Source: Lathyrus oleraceus
Lineage: Eukaryota; Streptophyta; Magnoliopsida; Fabales; Fabaceae
NCBI RefSeq assembly: GCF_024323335.1
Contig: NC_066583.1
Span: 363,299,877-363,363,876, forward strand
DNA: 64,000 bases
Direction of reading: 5' to 3'
The notes beneath the pieces are model-generated. The model was not told the origin of the DNA. It was given only the letters and a program-made list of their open reading frames with translations, and ran no database searches. Positions 47,847-60,397 of the stretch are shown one piece after another. The position numbers and the translations under genes are program-made. Within the stretch, counting starts at the first letter, position 1, and the number at the start of each line of letters is the position of its first letter.

Positions 47847-48559
47847 GGGACATTCTTGATTGAGATCCTGGTTGTGAGAGCTTTCGACGGTTCAAAGAGG
47901 GCTGTGTTTGGGGAAGTGGAGCTCCCTGTGAAGATCGGGCCCGAGGTGTTTAAGTAGGTATTCTATGTCATGGATATTCAACCGGCATACAGTTGTCTGT
48001 TGGGTAGGCCGTGGATCCATGCTGCTGGAGCAGTGACTTCGACTTTGCACCAGAAGCTGAAGTACATCTGGGACGGGCAGGTCGTCACGGTTTGTGGGGA
48101 AGAAGACATCTTCGTCAGCCACTTATCATCGTTCAAATATGTTGAAATGGACGGTGAAATTGTTGAAACACCAAGTCAAGCATTCGAAACCGTCAAGGTG
48201 GAGAATGCTATTTTTGCTAAAGAAGAAAAGCCGTCCATTTCTTCGTACAAGCAGGCCGCTGAGGTGGTGAAGAGTGGGGAAGCTCCTGGTTGGGGAAAGA
48301 TGATGGACATCTCCGCCAAGAAAGACAGATTCGGAGTGGGTTATCAGCCGGGCCGAGGCTCGTCTGGACAAGGCAGAGGACGTCGTCCGTCATTCACATT
48401 CACCAGTGCTGGAATGCTGGATCCAGATCACATCTGTATGGTGGGTGAAGAAGTTGACAATGACTGTGAGATTGATCAATGGATAAAACCGTGCGTACCA
48501 GGGATTGAAGTCCAGAACTGGAAGGCCGAAAAGATCATCACTGTCGCTCTACTTGAAGA
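47847..48559 (+). pseudogene. Element C fused remnant: start of ORF1 joined to protease C-terminus
   Basis: The first codons read GTFLIEILV as in B ORF1, then VRAFDGSKRAVFGEVELPVK as in the protease of B, all in one frame. The junction is at about 47868-47877. Everything between (most of ORF1, all of gag, the protease DTG) is gone, so no active protease is encoded. A TAG at 47955-47957 breaks the remainder. The GRPWIH motif and C-terminal part are kept up to the intron donor at 48560. Confidence 0.85.
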
Positions 48560-48836
48560 GTAATATTTTCTGTTTTCAATTTTATTTGCATGGGAGCCAT
48601 ACGTTTTGCCCGAAACGTAATGGTTCATTGTAAGGGTCACCTCATGTGTTTCATTTTGCAATTTTTTGCATCATAAATAAAAGGATGTTTTTCATTAAAA
48701 GCGGTGTTCCCTGTTTTTCATTTATTTTTGCAATTTAATAAAAACAAAAATAAAAATGGCAATGTATGTTTTCCTTTTCCTTTTCAATTTGTCTCGCTCC
48801 GGTTCTAAAGCAATGCATGAATCAACATTCATGCAG
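48560..48836 (+). other. Protease-RT intron of element C (277 bp)
   Basis: GTAATATT at 48560, ATTCATGCAG ending 48836. Removal gives ..LLEE|CDFSPDL.. in frame, the same joint as in B. The pol frame is open back to 48766 inside the intron, so an unspliced start there is possible. Confidence 0.8.
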
Positions 48837-51800
48837 ATGCGACTTCTCGCCGGATCTCATTGATAACAATCCTGTTACACCCTTATATGACTTCGACAAT
48901 CTGATCTATCATGCCGAAGAAGAAGGCGAAGAAGATTGCGAACTGCCGGAGGAATTAGCCAGGTTATTAAAACAAGAGGAGAAGGTGATTCAGCCGCACG
49001 AGAAGCAAGTTGAGATTGTGAATCTGGGTACCGACGAGGTCAGAAAGGAAGTGAAAGTTGGGGCTGCTTTGGAGGCGAGTGTTAAGAGCAGAATGGTAGC
49101 ATTGTTGAAAGAGTATGTTGATATCTTCGCCTGGTCTTATCAAGATATGCCAGGGTTGGATACCGATATCGTTGTGCACAAGTTACCATTGAGAGCAGAT
49201 TGTCCTCCAGTGAAGCAGAAGTTGCGCAGAACTCGACCTGAGATGGCCATGAAAATTAAAGAGGAGGTGCAGAAGCAATTGGATGCTGGTTTCCTAGCTG
49301 TTACTAATTATCCGCCTTGGGTCGCGAATATTGTGCCGGTCCCGAAGAAATATGGGAAGGTGAGAATGTGTGTGGACTACCGGGATTTGAACAGAGCTAG
49401 CCCGAAGGATGATTTCCCATTACCTCACATTGATGTGTTGGTAGATAATACAGCTCAATTCTCGGTGTTTTCCTTCATGGATGGCTTTTCTGGCTATAAT
49501 CAAATCAAAATGTCGCCAGATGATATGGAGAAAACAACGTTCATCACACCGTGGGGCACTTTCTGTTATAAGGTGATGCCATTTGGTCTCAAGAACGCCG
49601 GTGCTACTTATCAGAGAGCCATGGTGACTTTGTTTCATGATATGATTCATCATGAAATCGAATGCTATGTTGATGACATGATAGCAAAGTCCCAAACAGA
49701 AGAGGGGCATTTGGTAGACTTGGCCAAGTTGTTTGACCGGTTGAGACAATTCAGACTGAGGTTGAATCCGAACAAGTGCACTTTCGAAGTGCGGTCCGGT
49801 AAATTGCTGGGGTTTATAGTAAGCGAAAGAGGAATCGAGGTTGATCCTGCTAAAGTAAAAGCAATACAAGAAATGCTTGAACCGAGAACAGAGAAAGAGG
49901 TTCGTGGTTTCTTAGGTAGATTGAACTACATTTCACGGTTCATATCTCACCTAACAGCCACGTGTGAACCCATATTCAAGTTGTTGAGAAAAGATCAAAC
50001 GGTCAGGTGGAATAGTGATTGCCAAGCGGCATTTGAAAAGATAAAAGAATATTTGCAGGAGCCTCCGATTCTGATGCCTCATGTGGAGGGACGACCGTTA
50101 ATTCTGTATTTGACTGTCCTCGAGGGGCCTATGGGGTGTGTATTGGGGCAGCATGACGAGTCTGGTCGAAAAGAGCATGCCATATACTACCTTAGCAAAA
50201 AGTTTACCGACTGTGAAACAAGATATTCACTGCTCGAGAAAACTTGTTGTGCTTTGGTCTGGGCTGCTCGCCGACTGAGGCAGTATATGCTGGTTCATAC
50301 CACTTTATTGATTTCCAAGATGGATCCAATCAAGTATATTTTTGAAAAGCCAGCATTGACCGGACGGGTTGCGAGGTGGCAAATGATTTTGACTGAATAT
50401 GATATTCAATATATCTCTCAGAAGGCGATAAAGGGGAGTGTATTGTCTGATTATCTTGCTCAGCAACCCATTGAGGATTATCAATCGATGAAGTTTGAAT
50501 TCCCTGATGAGGACATCATGTTTCTCAAATCGAAATATTGTGAGGAACCAATGTCGGAGGAAGGGCCTGACCCTGAATCCGAATGGATTCTGATGTTTGA
50601 TGGGGCCGTTAACGTAAATGGTAGTGGAGTTGGTGTTGTTTTGGTTACGCCGAAAGGATCCCACATTCCTTTTGCTACCCGGCTAACATTTGAGTGCACC
50701 AACAACGTGGCTGAGTATGAAGCTTGTATCTTGGGGATTGAAGAGGCGATTGATTTGCGGATCAAGAACCTTGTTATATATGGAGATTCGGCTTTGGTTG
50801 TGAATCAGGTTAACGGAAAATGGTATACGCATCAATCTCATTTAATTCCATACCGGGATTATACGAGGAGATTGTTGACGTTTTTCACCAAGGTGGTTTT
50901 ACATCATGTGCCGAGAGAAGAGAATCCTTTGGCAGATGCTTTGGCTACTCTGGCCGCCTTGATTAAGGTACAATGGTTGAATCAGTTCCCCAGTGTTGAG
51001 GTGGGACGTCTGGATAGACCGGCTTATGTGTTTGCTGTTGAAACAGCGCCTGATAATGAGAAGCCGTGGTATTACGATATCAAGCGCTATTTGGAAACCC
51101 AAGAGTATCCTGAGGGAGCATTCGAGAAGGACCGAAAGACTCTGAGGAGGTTGGCCATGGTGTTCTATCTGAATAAGGATGGGGTTTTGTACAAGCGTAA
51201 TTTCGATTGGGTCTTGCTCAGATGTGTTGATGACAAAGAAGCAAGCCAATTGATGAAAGAGGTTCACGAGGGGTCGTTCGGTACCCATGCCAGTGGAAAT
51301 GCAATGGTGAAGAAGCTGCTGAGGGCAGGTTATTATTGGATGACAATGGAGGCCCAATGTTTCAATTTCGTGCAGAAGTGTCATAAATGCCAGATTTATG
51401 CTGACAAGGTGCACGTGCCTCCAAATCCGTTGAGTTTGATGTCATCTCCGTGGCCGTTTGCTATGTGGGGCATTGATATGATTGGGAAGATTGAGCCTAC
51501 GGCTTCGAATGGGCACCGGTTCATATTAGTGGCTATTGATTACTTCACCAAGTGGGTGGAAGCAGCCTCTTATGCGAATGTGACGAAGCAGGTCGTTGCC
51601 AGATTTCTCAAGAGAGACATCATTTGCAGATATGGGGTTCCCGAGAGAATCATTACTGATAATGGTTCTAATTTGAACAACAAGATGATGGCAGAACTGT
51701 GCCGGGAATTCAAGATCGAGCATCACAATTCTTCTCCTTATCGTCCGAAGATGAATGGGGCGGTTGAGGCAGCTAATAAGAATATAAAGAAGATTGTGCA

Positions 51801-52317
51801 GAAGATGGTCGTGACCCATAAGGACTGGCATGAGATGTTGCCGTTTGCATTGCATGGGTATCGAACCTCGGTGCGTACATCTACTGGGGCAACACCTTTC
51901 TCGTTGGTATATGGGATGGAAGCGGTGCTACCGGTTGAGGTTCAAATTCCCTCTTTGAGAGTCCTGATGGATGTGAAATTGCAAGAGGCTGAATGGGTAA
52001 GGACCCGGTATGAGGAGTTAAGCCTGATTGAGGAAAAGAGGCTGGCGGCCATCTATCATGGGCAGTTGTACCAGCAGCGGATGAAGCGTGCTTTTGACCG
52101 AAAGGTGCGACCTCGTGTGTATCACGTAGGAGATATGGTGCTGAAAAGGATCCTTCCTCCTCAAAACGATCGTAGGGGCAAGTGGACACCTAATTATGAA
52201 GGTCCATTCGTGGTCAAGAAGGTTTTCTCTGGCGGAGCCTTGTTGTTGACAACCATGGATGGTGAGGATTTTCCATCCCCTGTGAATGCGGACGCAGTTA
52301 AAATATACTTCGTATAA
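48837..52317 (+). CDS. Element C pol: RT - RNase H - aRNase H - integrase, uninterrupted
   Basis: The open frame runs 48766-52317 (1183 codons); after splicing coding starts at 48837. Positions from 48766: RT with D239 and YVDD 301-304; degenerate first RNase H (LYLTVLEGPMGCVLGQ, 447-462), lacking the usual Asp; second RNase H with D612, E652, D674, D724; integrase finger H834, H841, C872, C875; catalytic D904, D965, E1001, with 35 residues between the last two; a GPF motif near 1145 and the final FV. No stop or frameshift. It matches pol of B closely, apart from scattered changes. With gag and protease lost, it could act only with proteins supplied by intact relatives. Confidence 0.95.
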
Positions 52318-54980
52318 GGAGACCCGCTGGACGAAAAGAATAAAATAGTCCAGGCAAAAATGGGCATCCCGGCGAACCAAAAAAAAATGAATGAAAAAGG
52401 TTCGGGCAAAAATTAGGGAAAAAAAGGAAAAAACTGTACACCCGGCAAGTCGAAAACCCGCAAGGGCGACTTGGGCAAAAAAAGGGTATCCCGGTGGACT
52501 GAAAACCCGAAAGGGCGGTCCAGGCAAAAGAGGGATTGAAACGAACAACTGCGTCCTGCATGATCGTTTATGCTTTGGTTATGACACCAGGATAATCCCC
52601 GGCAGGGATCAGTCGGAAACGTCTTGTTCAGAAGGCAGAAAGTGCGGAGAGTCTGAGGACATATGGGGTGTAACCGAGTTGGAACTCGATGAGATCACGA
52701 TTTCACATTGCCATTAGGATAAATTTTCCTTTTGTGCGCAATTACCTCTTTTTAGGAATTGCCTCCTTTGTATTGCTCGGTTTTGAGCCACCTTTTTCAA
52801 TCAATAAAATGCATATTCAGTCAAATAATTTTTGTTTTTGTTTTCATTTCCGCTTTGATTTCAAAAACATCCGTTTATTGTGATAAAGAATCTTTGCATT
52901 TTAAGACATACATGTTCCTTCCAATGCATGTTTATAAGATTGAAAACCTGAAATCTTATTTGGAAGGTTGAGTGACTCAGGTGTTGAAATCTTGGCACGC
53001 ATGGGGCACGTTTTTGTCTAACGATCTCTTTTGCAGGTGTTGTTGGATTATTTTCATTCACTTGCAGGTTGCGATGTGAGGTTTTTTGACAAAAGATCCC
53101 CGTGGAGTCCAATCAGGGACAAGGGATTGAGGAATGGTGAAAAAACGACGGAAGACGTGCGACGATCCTTGAAAATTAATCAAGAAGACTCTTCAAAGTC
53201 TGAAGACTGGAAAGTTTGTATGAATCCAGGGAGTGCGATCTCTGTGGAGTACGGAGAAGTCGAGAATACAAGGTGATGAATCAAAAAAGTCCAGACGAGC
53301 CTGGGAGTTCTCAAAAGTGGAAAGTTGATACTGTGGTTAGATGGTGAATACCATGATTCGACGAGTCGACGGGTGTTCTGTGACCAGACTTTCCTTATTT
53401 CCCCAAGCAGGGTTGGGATTGTAACTCCCCAGCAGATTCAAGGTCTGTGACTTCCCTAGCAGGGTCGGGATGGTTATCTCCCCAGCAGGTTTGAGATCGG
53501 TGTTTCCTCAGCGGCCAGGCCTGAAGGTTGCTGTTTCCCCAGCGGAGGTGCCTGTTGGTAGTTGTTTTTCCTAACTTGGCGGAGCTTGTTAAGTTCCCCA
53601 GCAATTCAAAGACCGTTGTTTCCCCCACAGGGTGCGTTGGTGGTTTCTTCCCCAGCGAAGTCCCCAAGCGGATCGGGTTCAGTGGAGGTCATCCCTGGAA
53701 AGGGCGATCTATTACCCAGCGGCAGTGCTATTCCCCAACAGGGTGGAGGTTGGAGCGACAGCGAGTTCCTCAGCAGAGTGCCTCGAGCTCCCCAGAAGAG
53801 TCCCTTGAGGGGGATACTTTTTATGCATTCATCATGTAGATATGCATAGCTAATTGCGTAGCATTTCCATGATTATGGAGCATTACGCTAAAAAAAATCA
53901 TCATCGTCATGCCTCAACATTGCAAGCATAAGCTAGTCTCAAGTCGTGGTTACTGTTTGAGAGGTGGTTTCGCCAGAAGATGAAGATGTTACTCCGAGGA
54001 GTTTGGCATCGTGATTTTGAATCAACAATATTCCCCAGTAGTGCGATATTGGAGGAAGAATTTCTGTCGGGCGGAGATGGAAATGATAATCAAAGAAGTT
54101 TCGGGGTCCGAAAAGTAAAGTAAAGAGAGAAAAATCCCCAGCTGAGCGCAAATTGTTCGTTTGCTAGGGTTGAATAGAGGATAGCAGGCTCATGGCTTGT
54201 TATCCCCAGCATGGGTCGTTGGCACGCGTGCCGCCTCATTTATCATTATTCCTTATCTTTGCCGATGCTGACAGGCATGACAAGTTTTTCGGGTATTCAG
54301 ACCAGTTTCCGATTTTCAGATCGAAGAAGCTTCTGAAGTTCAGATCGATGCAGCTTGCGGCGTTCAGGCCAGGTTTCCGGTGTTCAGACCGAGGTGGGTG
54401 TTCAGACCAGATTTTCCGATTTTCAGATCGAAGAAGTTTCCGACGATCAGGTTGAAGTACTTGTGACATTCAGACCAATTTCCCGGTATCCAGACCAAAG
54501 CGGCATTCAGGCCAATTTCCTGGTATCCAGACCAAATTGGTGTTCAGACCGAAGTGGTATTCAGACCGAAGTGGTGTCCAGACCGAAGTGGTATCCAGAC
54601 CAAAGTGGTATCCAGACTGAAATGGCATTCAGGCCAGTTTTTCGGGCATTCAGGCCAATCTCTCGGTGATCAGACCGGTATTAATACTCTCATGTTCCGA
54701 TGCTCAGTATTCAGATTGATGAGCGGCGTTCAGGCCATGGTGGTTCCTGTGTTTCCATTTATTTTGGTATCCAGGTCAGTGTTTCTTGTCGGTATTCAGG
54801 CCGACTTTCTCCGTACTAGACGGATTCTTCTTTTGAGATTGCTTCTTTGCCGATTCTGACGGGCATTGTTAATTATTTCCCATCAGAGTGCAAATTGTTC
54901 GTCTGTTCTTGGTATTCAATCACTCTTCACCCTGATCATCTGAAAGCCGAGGCTGTTCATATCAACAGGTTCACAGTGGA
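52318..54980 (+). other. 3' untranslated region of element C
   Basis: About 2.66 kb without a gene. It matches the B 3' UTR in its first part (to about 52750) and around 52980-53900, including the CCCCAGCAG-rich stretch (53395-53800). Then it differs: C has 17-base repeats (54297-54790) where B has 47-base repeats. Confidence 0.75.
54297..54790 (+). repeat. Degenerate 17-base repeat in C 3' UTR
   Basis: Units like TTCAGACCGAAGTGGTA. The cleanest run is 54543-54620, where CAGACC recurs at 54545, 54562 and 54579. Flanking copies are longer and more diverged. Confidence 0.85.
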
Positions 54981-54995
54981 TTGAATAGGGGCAGC
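54981..54995 (+). other. Polypurine tract of element C
   Basis: TTGAATAGGGGCAGC directly before the 3' LTR, identical to that of B. Confidence 0.9.
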
Positions 54996-57900
54996 TGTAA
55001 CACCTCAAAATTTGCCCTCCTCTCTTGGGACTAGCTTAGCATATCGCATTTCATATTTAGGGCATTAGTCATTGCATATTGCATATCATGTGAGAACAAG
55101 CAAGTCATCCTCCTAAGTCTTTCTCAGAAGATAGAGAGGTTAAGAGATGCATGCCTGAAGGTCTCATGGGTTGATTACTAGTCATCTGAGGGTTTGTGCT
55201 TCAATTAGGGTTTCTTGGTCCTTCAAGGAGTTTGAGCATTATCTTATTGGCGATGATACGTCATCATCATCATCATGGTTTTATCATCCTCAAGGGACTC
55301 ATTGTTCATACTCAGATCTTTGGGATTAGGGTTTTGACCTCTGGTCAACCCTAATCAGTTGCATTCTACCAGTCAGGTTTTTTTTTAAGGAGATGAGGTC
55401 TTTATTGAGATGGAGATCATCATATGATTTTATTGAGCTTGTGTAAGCTAGGGTTTCATTTTGGAGTTATTTCATCAAGTGGTTGAGGCCCAAAATCATC
55501 TGTGCATGTTCAAGTCATCTGTCAACCATAAAAGTCAACATAAAGTCAACTGAGGGCTAGGAGGTGGAGAAATGAGTTTCAACATCTCATTCATGTCCAA
55601 AAGAGGCTTATTTGTCATTACAAATGCATATCTTGAAGAATTTGAGGTCAAATCAAAACTTTCCAAAAATGGAAAGTGACCTATAATTGAAAGTTTCCCA
55701 AAATGGAAAGTTTTTGATTCAAATTCAACTTGATCTTGCATCATCAAAGAAGCTTCAAATGAAATTTTGTCCAACATGAAAGTTGAATAACTTTCTCTCC
55801 CATTTCCAAAAAGTCCAAGATCATGAATTTATGATGAATGGTTGAGGAGATATGGCCAAATGATCACCAAGGGTGCATGGAACTTCAAAGTGCCATAACT
55901 TTTGACTCAAAATTCCAAATGAAGCCACTCTTTTTGAAAAATTCTTGTCTTGACCTATGCTTTTCAAATCCCATCTTGCATTGCATGAAATTTAATCATA
56001 TGCTCATGTGCTAATTCAAGTGAATTTTGGAGGGAAATTGAGGAATTTAAAATTGGCGCATCATATGAACAAAATACCATTTCCATTGTGTTCATTAGGT
56101 GATTTTGAGTGAAATTGGATGCTTGCATGTTACTATTCACGTCCGAATTAGGCCATGCACCACACTTTTCCAAATTTGCAAAACACCTCTCATTTTCATT
56201 AATCCTAATTAACTCATGCCTAATTCTAATTTGGATGTGATTAGTAGAGCATATATAAACCAAATCATAATAGAATTTCAAGAGGTTAATCACAATTCAC
56301 CATTTCTAGATCTAGTTTTCATTTCCCTCCAAAATTTTCTCCTAATCATAATTCAAATTTTCATCACATAACATACCAATTTTCTTCCATATTCTTGTTC
56401 CTTGGTGTGGATTTAGCATAGATCAAGCATTGGATCTTCAAGATTGGACTAGAATTGTGCATGTGTAGCTCAAGAGCATAACAATGGCAAATGCAAATTA
56501 AGCAAGATCTACACGTTTCTAAGCTTCAATTTCTTCATCAAACATCACTACAAGTGTTCTAGAGTTGATTTGGATCATTGCAAGGCCTTGGATCGTGCGT
56601 TTTCAAGAACTGTTCTTCAAGAGGTCATATTTTCGAACCTCTTAATTCTCTATTTTATGTACATAAACTTGTAGAGCTTTCATCACTGAGAATTCTGATA
56701 TAAATTTCATGAAATTTGGATGAAAAATGAAGAAGTTATGTTGAATTAAAGTTTAGATCTAGAAACTTCTTTGCTTCGATCCAGAAAATATATTAGGAAT
56801 TAGGCTTAGCTTTTATGATATTTGGAATGTACATGAAAAGACCTTTCCAACGGTATATAGTTTGTAAAATTCTGGAAAAAAAAGTTGATGTTCATCACTG
56901 TAGATCCGCCGTCTTCGCGAAGAAGACGGTGGAAACCACCGCGTGCCATACGCTCCATACGCGTATCATACGCTCCATACGCGTATCATACGCTCCATAC
57001 GTGTACCACTGCCAGGGTTCGCTCTGGTTCCCTGGTTCGATCCTCAGCAGTGGCATTTCCAGATTCCCTTTTCTTTTCATAACATTTTCATGTTTTCCAT
57101 TTATTTCATTTCTTGCATGCTTATTCAAAAAAACATAACTCATTAAATATTAATCCAATTAATTCCCAATTTTTTGCAAAATGTTCATGTGTTTGTCTAT
57201 TATTTTTTGGTGTTGATTTTAGGATTTTATCATTTTTGGAGATTAAATTGTGTTGGATTCTTTGAACGTGTATGCTTTGTGACCTTGCTTCATTCTTTTT
57301 ATCATAAAATGCTCAATATTGATCCAAATGCTCTGAAATTTTGCATGATGTTTCTTGACATGTTTTTGGATTTATGTGATTTTATTTGGCATTTTTTTCC
57401 ATTGTCTTCCCTGTTTTGGACACATGTACTTTAGGTGTGGCAATTTGTGTCACACAATTGGATGGTTTGCTTATGCATTTTCATTTCCATATCAGTTGAA
57501 CTTTGATGATGCTGATTTTTGGTATGATGATTGTGTTTGAGATGCTGATTGCTCATGAATGTTTCCAGAATTATTTGAATTATTTCTGTTTTGATGGGGA
57601 ATTTTCATTCATAATGATCAAATGTATGCCTTGAATTTGTCTTTGGCTTCTCTTGCTTGATACGTGGCCTTGCTTGATGATTTTGATGTGAGACTTTTTA
57701 GGACATGTTAATATGTGTTTGAAGTTGCAATGTGTTGAATTTCAGCTCCTGTTTTGACTTTTTTCTTCACCTTTGACCCTAGGCTTTGACCTAGTGGTGT
57801 GTTGCTTACATGTGAGCTTTGAATTTCAGGTTTAAGCATCCAAGTTCCATGGTTGATGATGCTTCATCATTTGAATGTTGATATTTGGTTTTTGATTGCT

Positions 57901-59040
57901 AACACTTGCTGTTTTGTAGGTTGATGATAACTCATTTGAGTTTGCCTAATGGCTTATGTGTTGTACATTGGGATTGTCTGTTGGTTATTAACTGTTGTCT
58001 GTTTGTCTGAGTATTGTACTGATTGGTTTAGTTGTTTCCACAGGTACCTAAGTTGCTTTAAGTTCATTTGAACTTTGCTTTGCTTGCTTGTGGTTGGCAT
58101 ACCACTTAGGTATAATCCCTTGATCTTCATGTAGTCTGGAAGACCTGTCATGTTATGTTGGCAGGCACTTGTCTGAAGCACTCCTTAAGAGGCAATGTTT
58201 GTGCTTGTTTAATTTTGTGCCAAGCAGGTAAAGTCCTCTTAAGAGGCAATTGGCAGATACAAGGGATGTGCAATCCATCCCCTGCTATTCAGTTGTGTCA
58301 TTCATCTTGCTCACACCCTGTGTTGATGCACTTTGAATAAAAACCCAAAATCTTGTTATGACAGTCATGTGGAGAAGAGTTCCTTCATTCTGAACTCCCA
58401 CACTTTCTATTTGATTCAAGCTCTCCCAGGCCAGGGATAAGAGCTATGAGGCACACCCCTCATTCCCATTTCCTCTGCTTCACCCTAACTCTCAATGTTA
58501 GGGTTAAGAGCTCAAAACACCCCATTCCAGTTGGCTTGTTTCTACAGCCTAGCCTTGTATGAGCCATTTGTTTGCGTATAGTGTGTGTGCTTGCTCTTTT
58601 GTGAATGCTTGTTTGCTGTTTATATGTTGTTTCAATTTGTTGCCTGTGCGAGTTAGGATCTGTTAGATACCTCAACCTAGGACCATTGTGGATTGCATGA
58701 CAACTATTAGGCTCGAGTCAGTCTCCCTTTTAGTTTGTCATCTCCCAGTCTCTGGTTAGGATAGAGATTTTTCCCTTGTTGAGGGGAACTACGTTGCCCT
58801 GATCCTCATACCAGATGAGGTACGTAGGCAGGAGATCGTGCGAGATCTCTCCGGGCACCCTTTTCTTTTTGTGCGGGTTTGCTTGACAGTTATTAGGCTC
58901 GAGTTCCAGACTCCCTTTTAGCTTGTCTGTTTGTTAACCTCTTGTGTGTGAGTGAGGAGTCTGACGTAAGTCCAGCAATTGGCGGTCGGTTTCCTGTGTC
59001 TTGTTTGCTTGTTGGAGTCTGACGTAAGTCCAGCAATTGG
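54996..59040 (+). repeat. 3' LTR of element C, cut by element D
   Basis: 4045 bases colinear with 42197-46241 of the 5' LTR. It breaks at 59040 within the degenerate 57-base repeat, where D begins. About 600 bases of the LTR are displaced beyond the window. Confidence 0.95.
58786..58852 (+). other. Two-hairpin module, C 3' LTR, copy 1
   Basis: As 45987-46053 but with the outer stem intact (CTACG at 58789-58793), so the lost pair in the 5' LTR is a recent change. Confidence 0.75.
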
Positions 59041-60388
59041 TGTAGCACCTCAAATTTGCACCTATCATTATACATACCATGTCATATTAGGTCATAACAT
59101 ATCATGATACATTGCATAGCATTGCATTGTCCCCAGTTGCCTCAAGAGCAAGCAAGCAAGAATTAGGTCAAACTGATCAGGAGGTCAGTCCATCAATCAA
59201 GCAAAGTTGTTTCTCACAGAGCAAAAGCCCTAGGGTTTGTCCATCAAGTTCACATGACTTGGAGGTCTATTTGAAGTGTTTAAGTCAAGGGTTGAAGGCT
59301 CAGAGGTCAGCAGTCAATGCACAGGCAGGCAGGAAACCCTAAACAGTCAACAATCAGTCAAAGCAGTGGATGGTGGCCATTCTTGTGGAATTTGGGCACC
59401 ATGATCAATAATCAAGAGTCCACACAACTTGGGACATCATTTGAAGTCAAGGTCTCAAGGAACTAGGGTTTGGAATTCATCAGAAATGCACAGTCAGTCC
59501 AAAACCCTAGAAAAGTCAAAGTTGGTCAACTGTGGTTGATTTTATGGTTTTGATGGATGGAAATGGTTTGAAGGAGCTTATTCATGTCCTAATAGGCCTC
59601 ATATATCATGGCAAATCAACATCATTGAAGAATTTGAGGCCAATCAGAAGATTTCCAGAAATAGAAAGTGGACCTGTAATTTCAACTGCCAAAAATAGAA
59701 ACTTCTTGATCCTCATCTTACATCATGATACAAGCTCCAAATGAATTTTTGCCCAACATGAAAGTTGAAGATCTTGTTCTCCCATTTTCAAAAAGTCCAA
59801 GAACTCTCAAATCCCATGTATGGTTGTCAAGATATGATCAATTCATTTTCACCAATTTTTGAACTTCAGAAGGCCATATCTCTCAAACCATAAGGCCAAA
59901 TTTGGTGGGGTTTTTTCCTACAAACCACGTTTTTCATCCTCTTTCCAAAAATATAAATTTCATTCATCAAAATCTTACCAATCAAAATGGCATTTTTTGA
60001 CCTTTTCCATTTAAAATCAAAGTTTGACCCAAGGTTGACTTTTTGATTTATGGACTTTTTGCACAATTGGCCAATTGGTATTCACTTTATACCATATTTG
60101 TGACATGTTCCAAGCATCATTTCATGTTCATGCCATCTCCATACCACATTTTGGACCAAAATTGCAAAATTGACCAAATGTGCAAAATGACTTCAAACAA
60201 GCAAGGCAAGCTAGCATTTCACAAGCAGACCACAAACAGTTGAATTATAGGCCATTTGCAGCATGCCTAAAGCCCATTTCGACCAGCCTACACCCTCCAT
60301 TCCCACTTATGTGCAAACTAGCAAAGTTGGCAATTAGTGATTTTTGAGCTAAACAAGTTTACCACATGGTTAAGGGATGTTAAACAGT

Positions 60389-60397
60389 CATATAAGA
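60389..60397 (+). promoter_or_regulatory. Candidate TATA box of element D
   Basis: CATATAAGA about 1350 bases from the LTR start, comparable to B and C. Confidence 0.45.

Larger units (their letters stand above)
42197..59040 (+). mobile_element. Element C: Ogre-type element of the B family, internally deleted
   Basis: 5' LTR (42197-46846), PBS (46849-46866), leader, a fused ORF1/protease remnant, intron, intact pol (48837-52317), 3' untranslated region, PPT (54981-54995) and 3' LTR (54996-59040, cut by element D). The internal region is 8149 bases against 13,270 in B; the difference is mainly loss of ORF1, gag and the N-terminal protease. The left flank is ACTGC inside the integrase of A; the right flank is outside the window. 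The two LTRs differ by about 1% by eye, with no net length change over 4045 bases. Confidence 0.9.
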
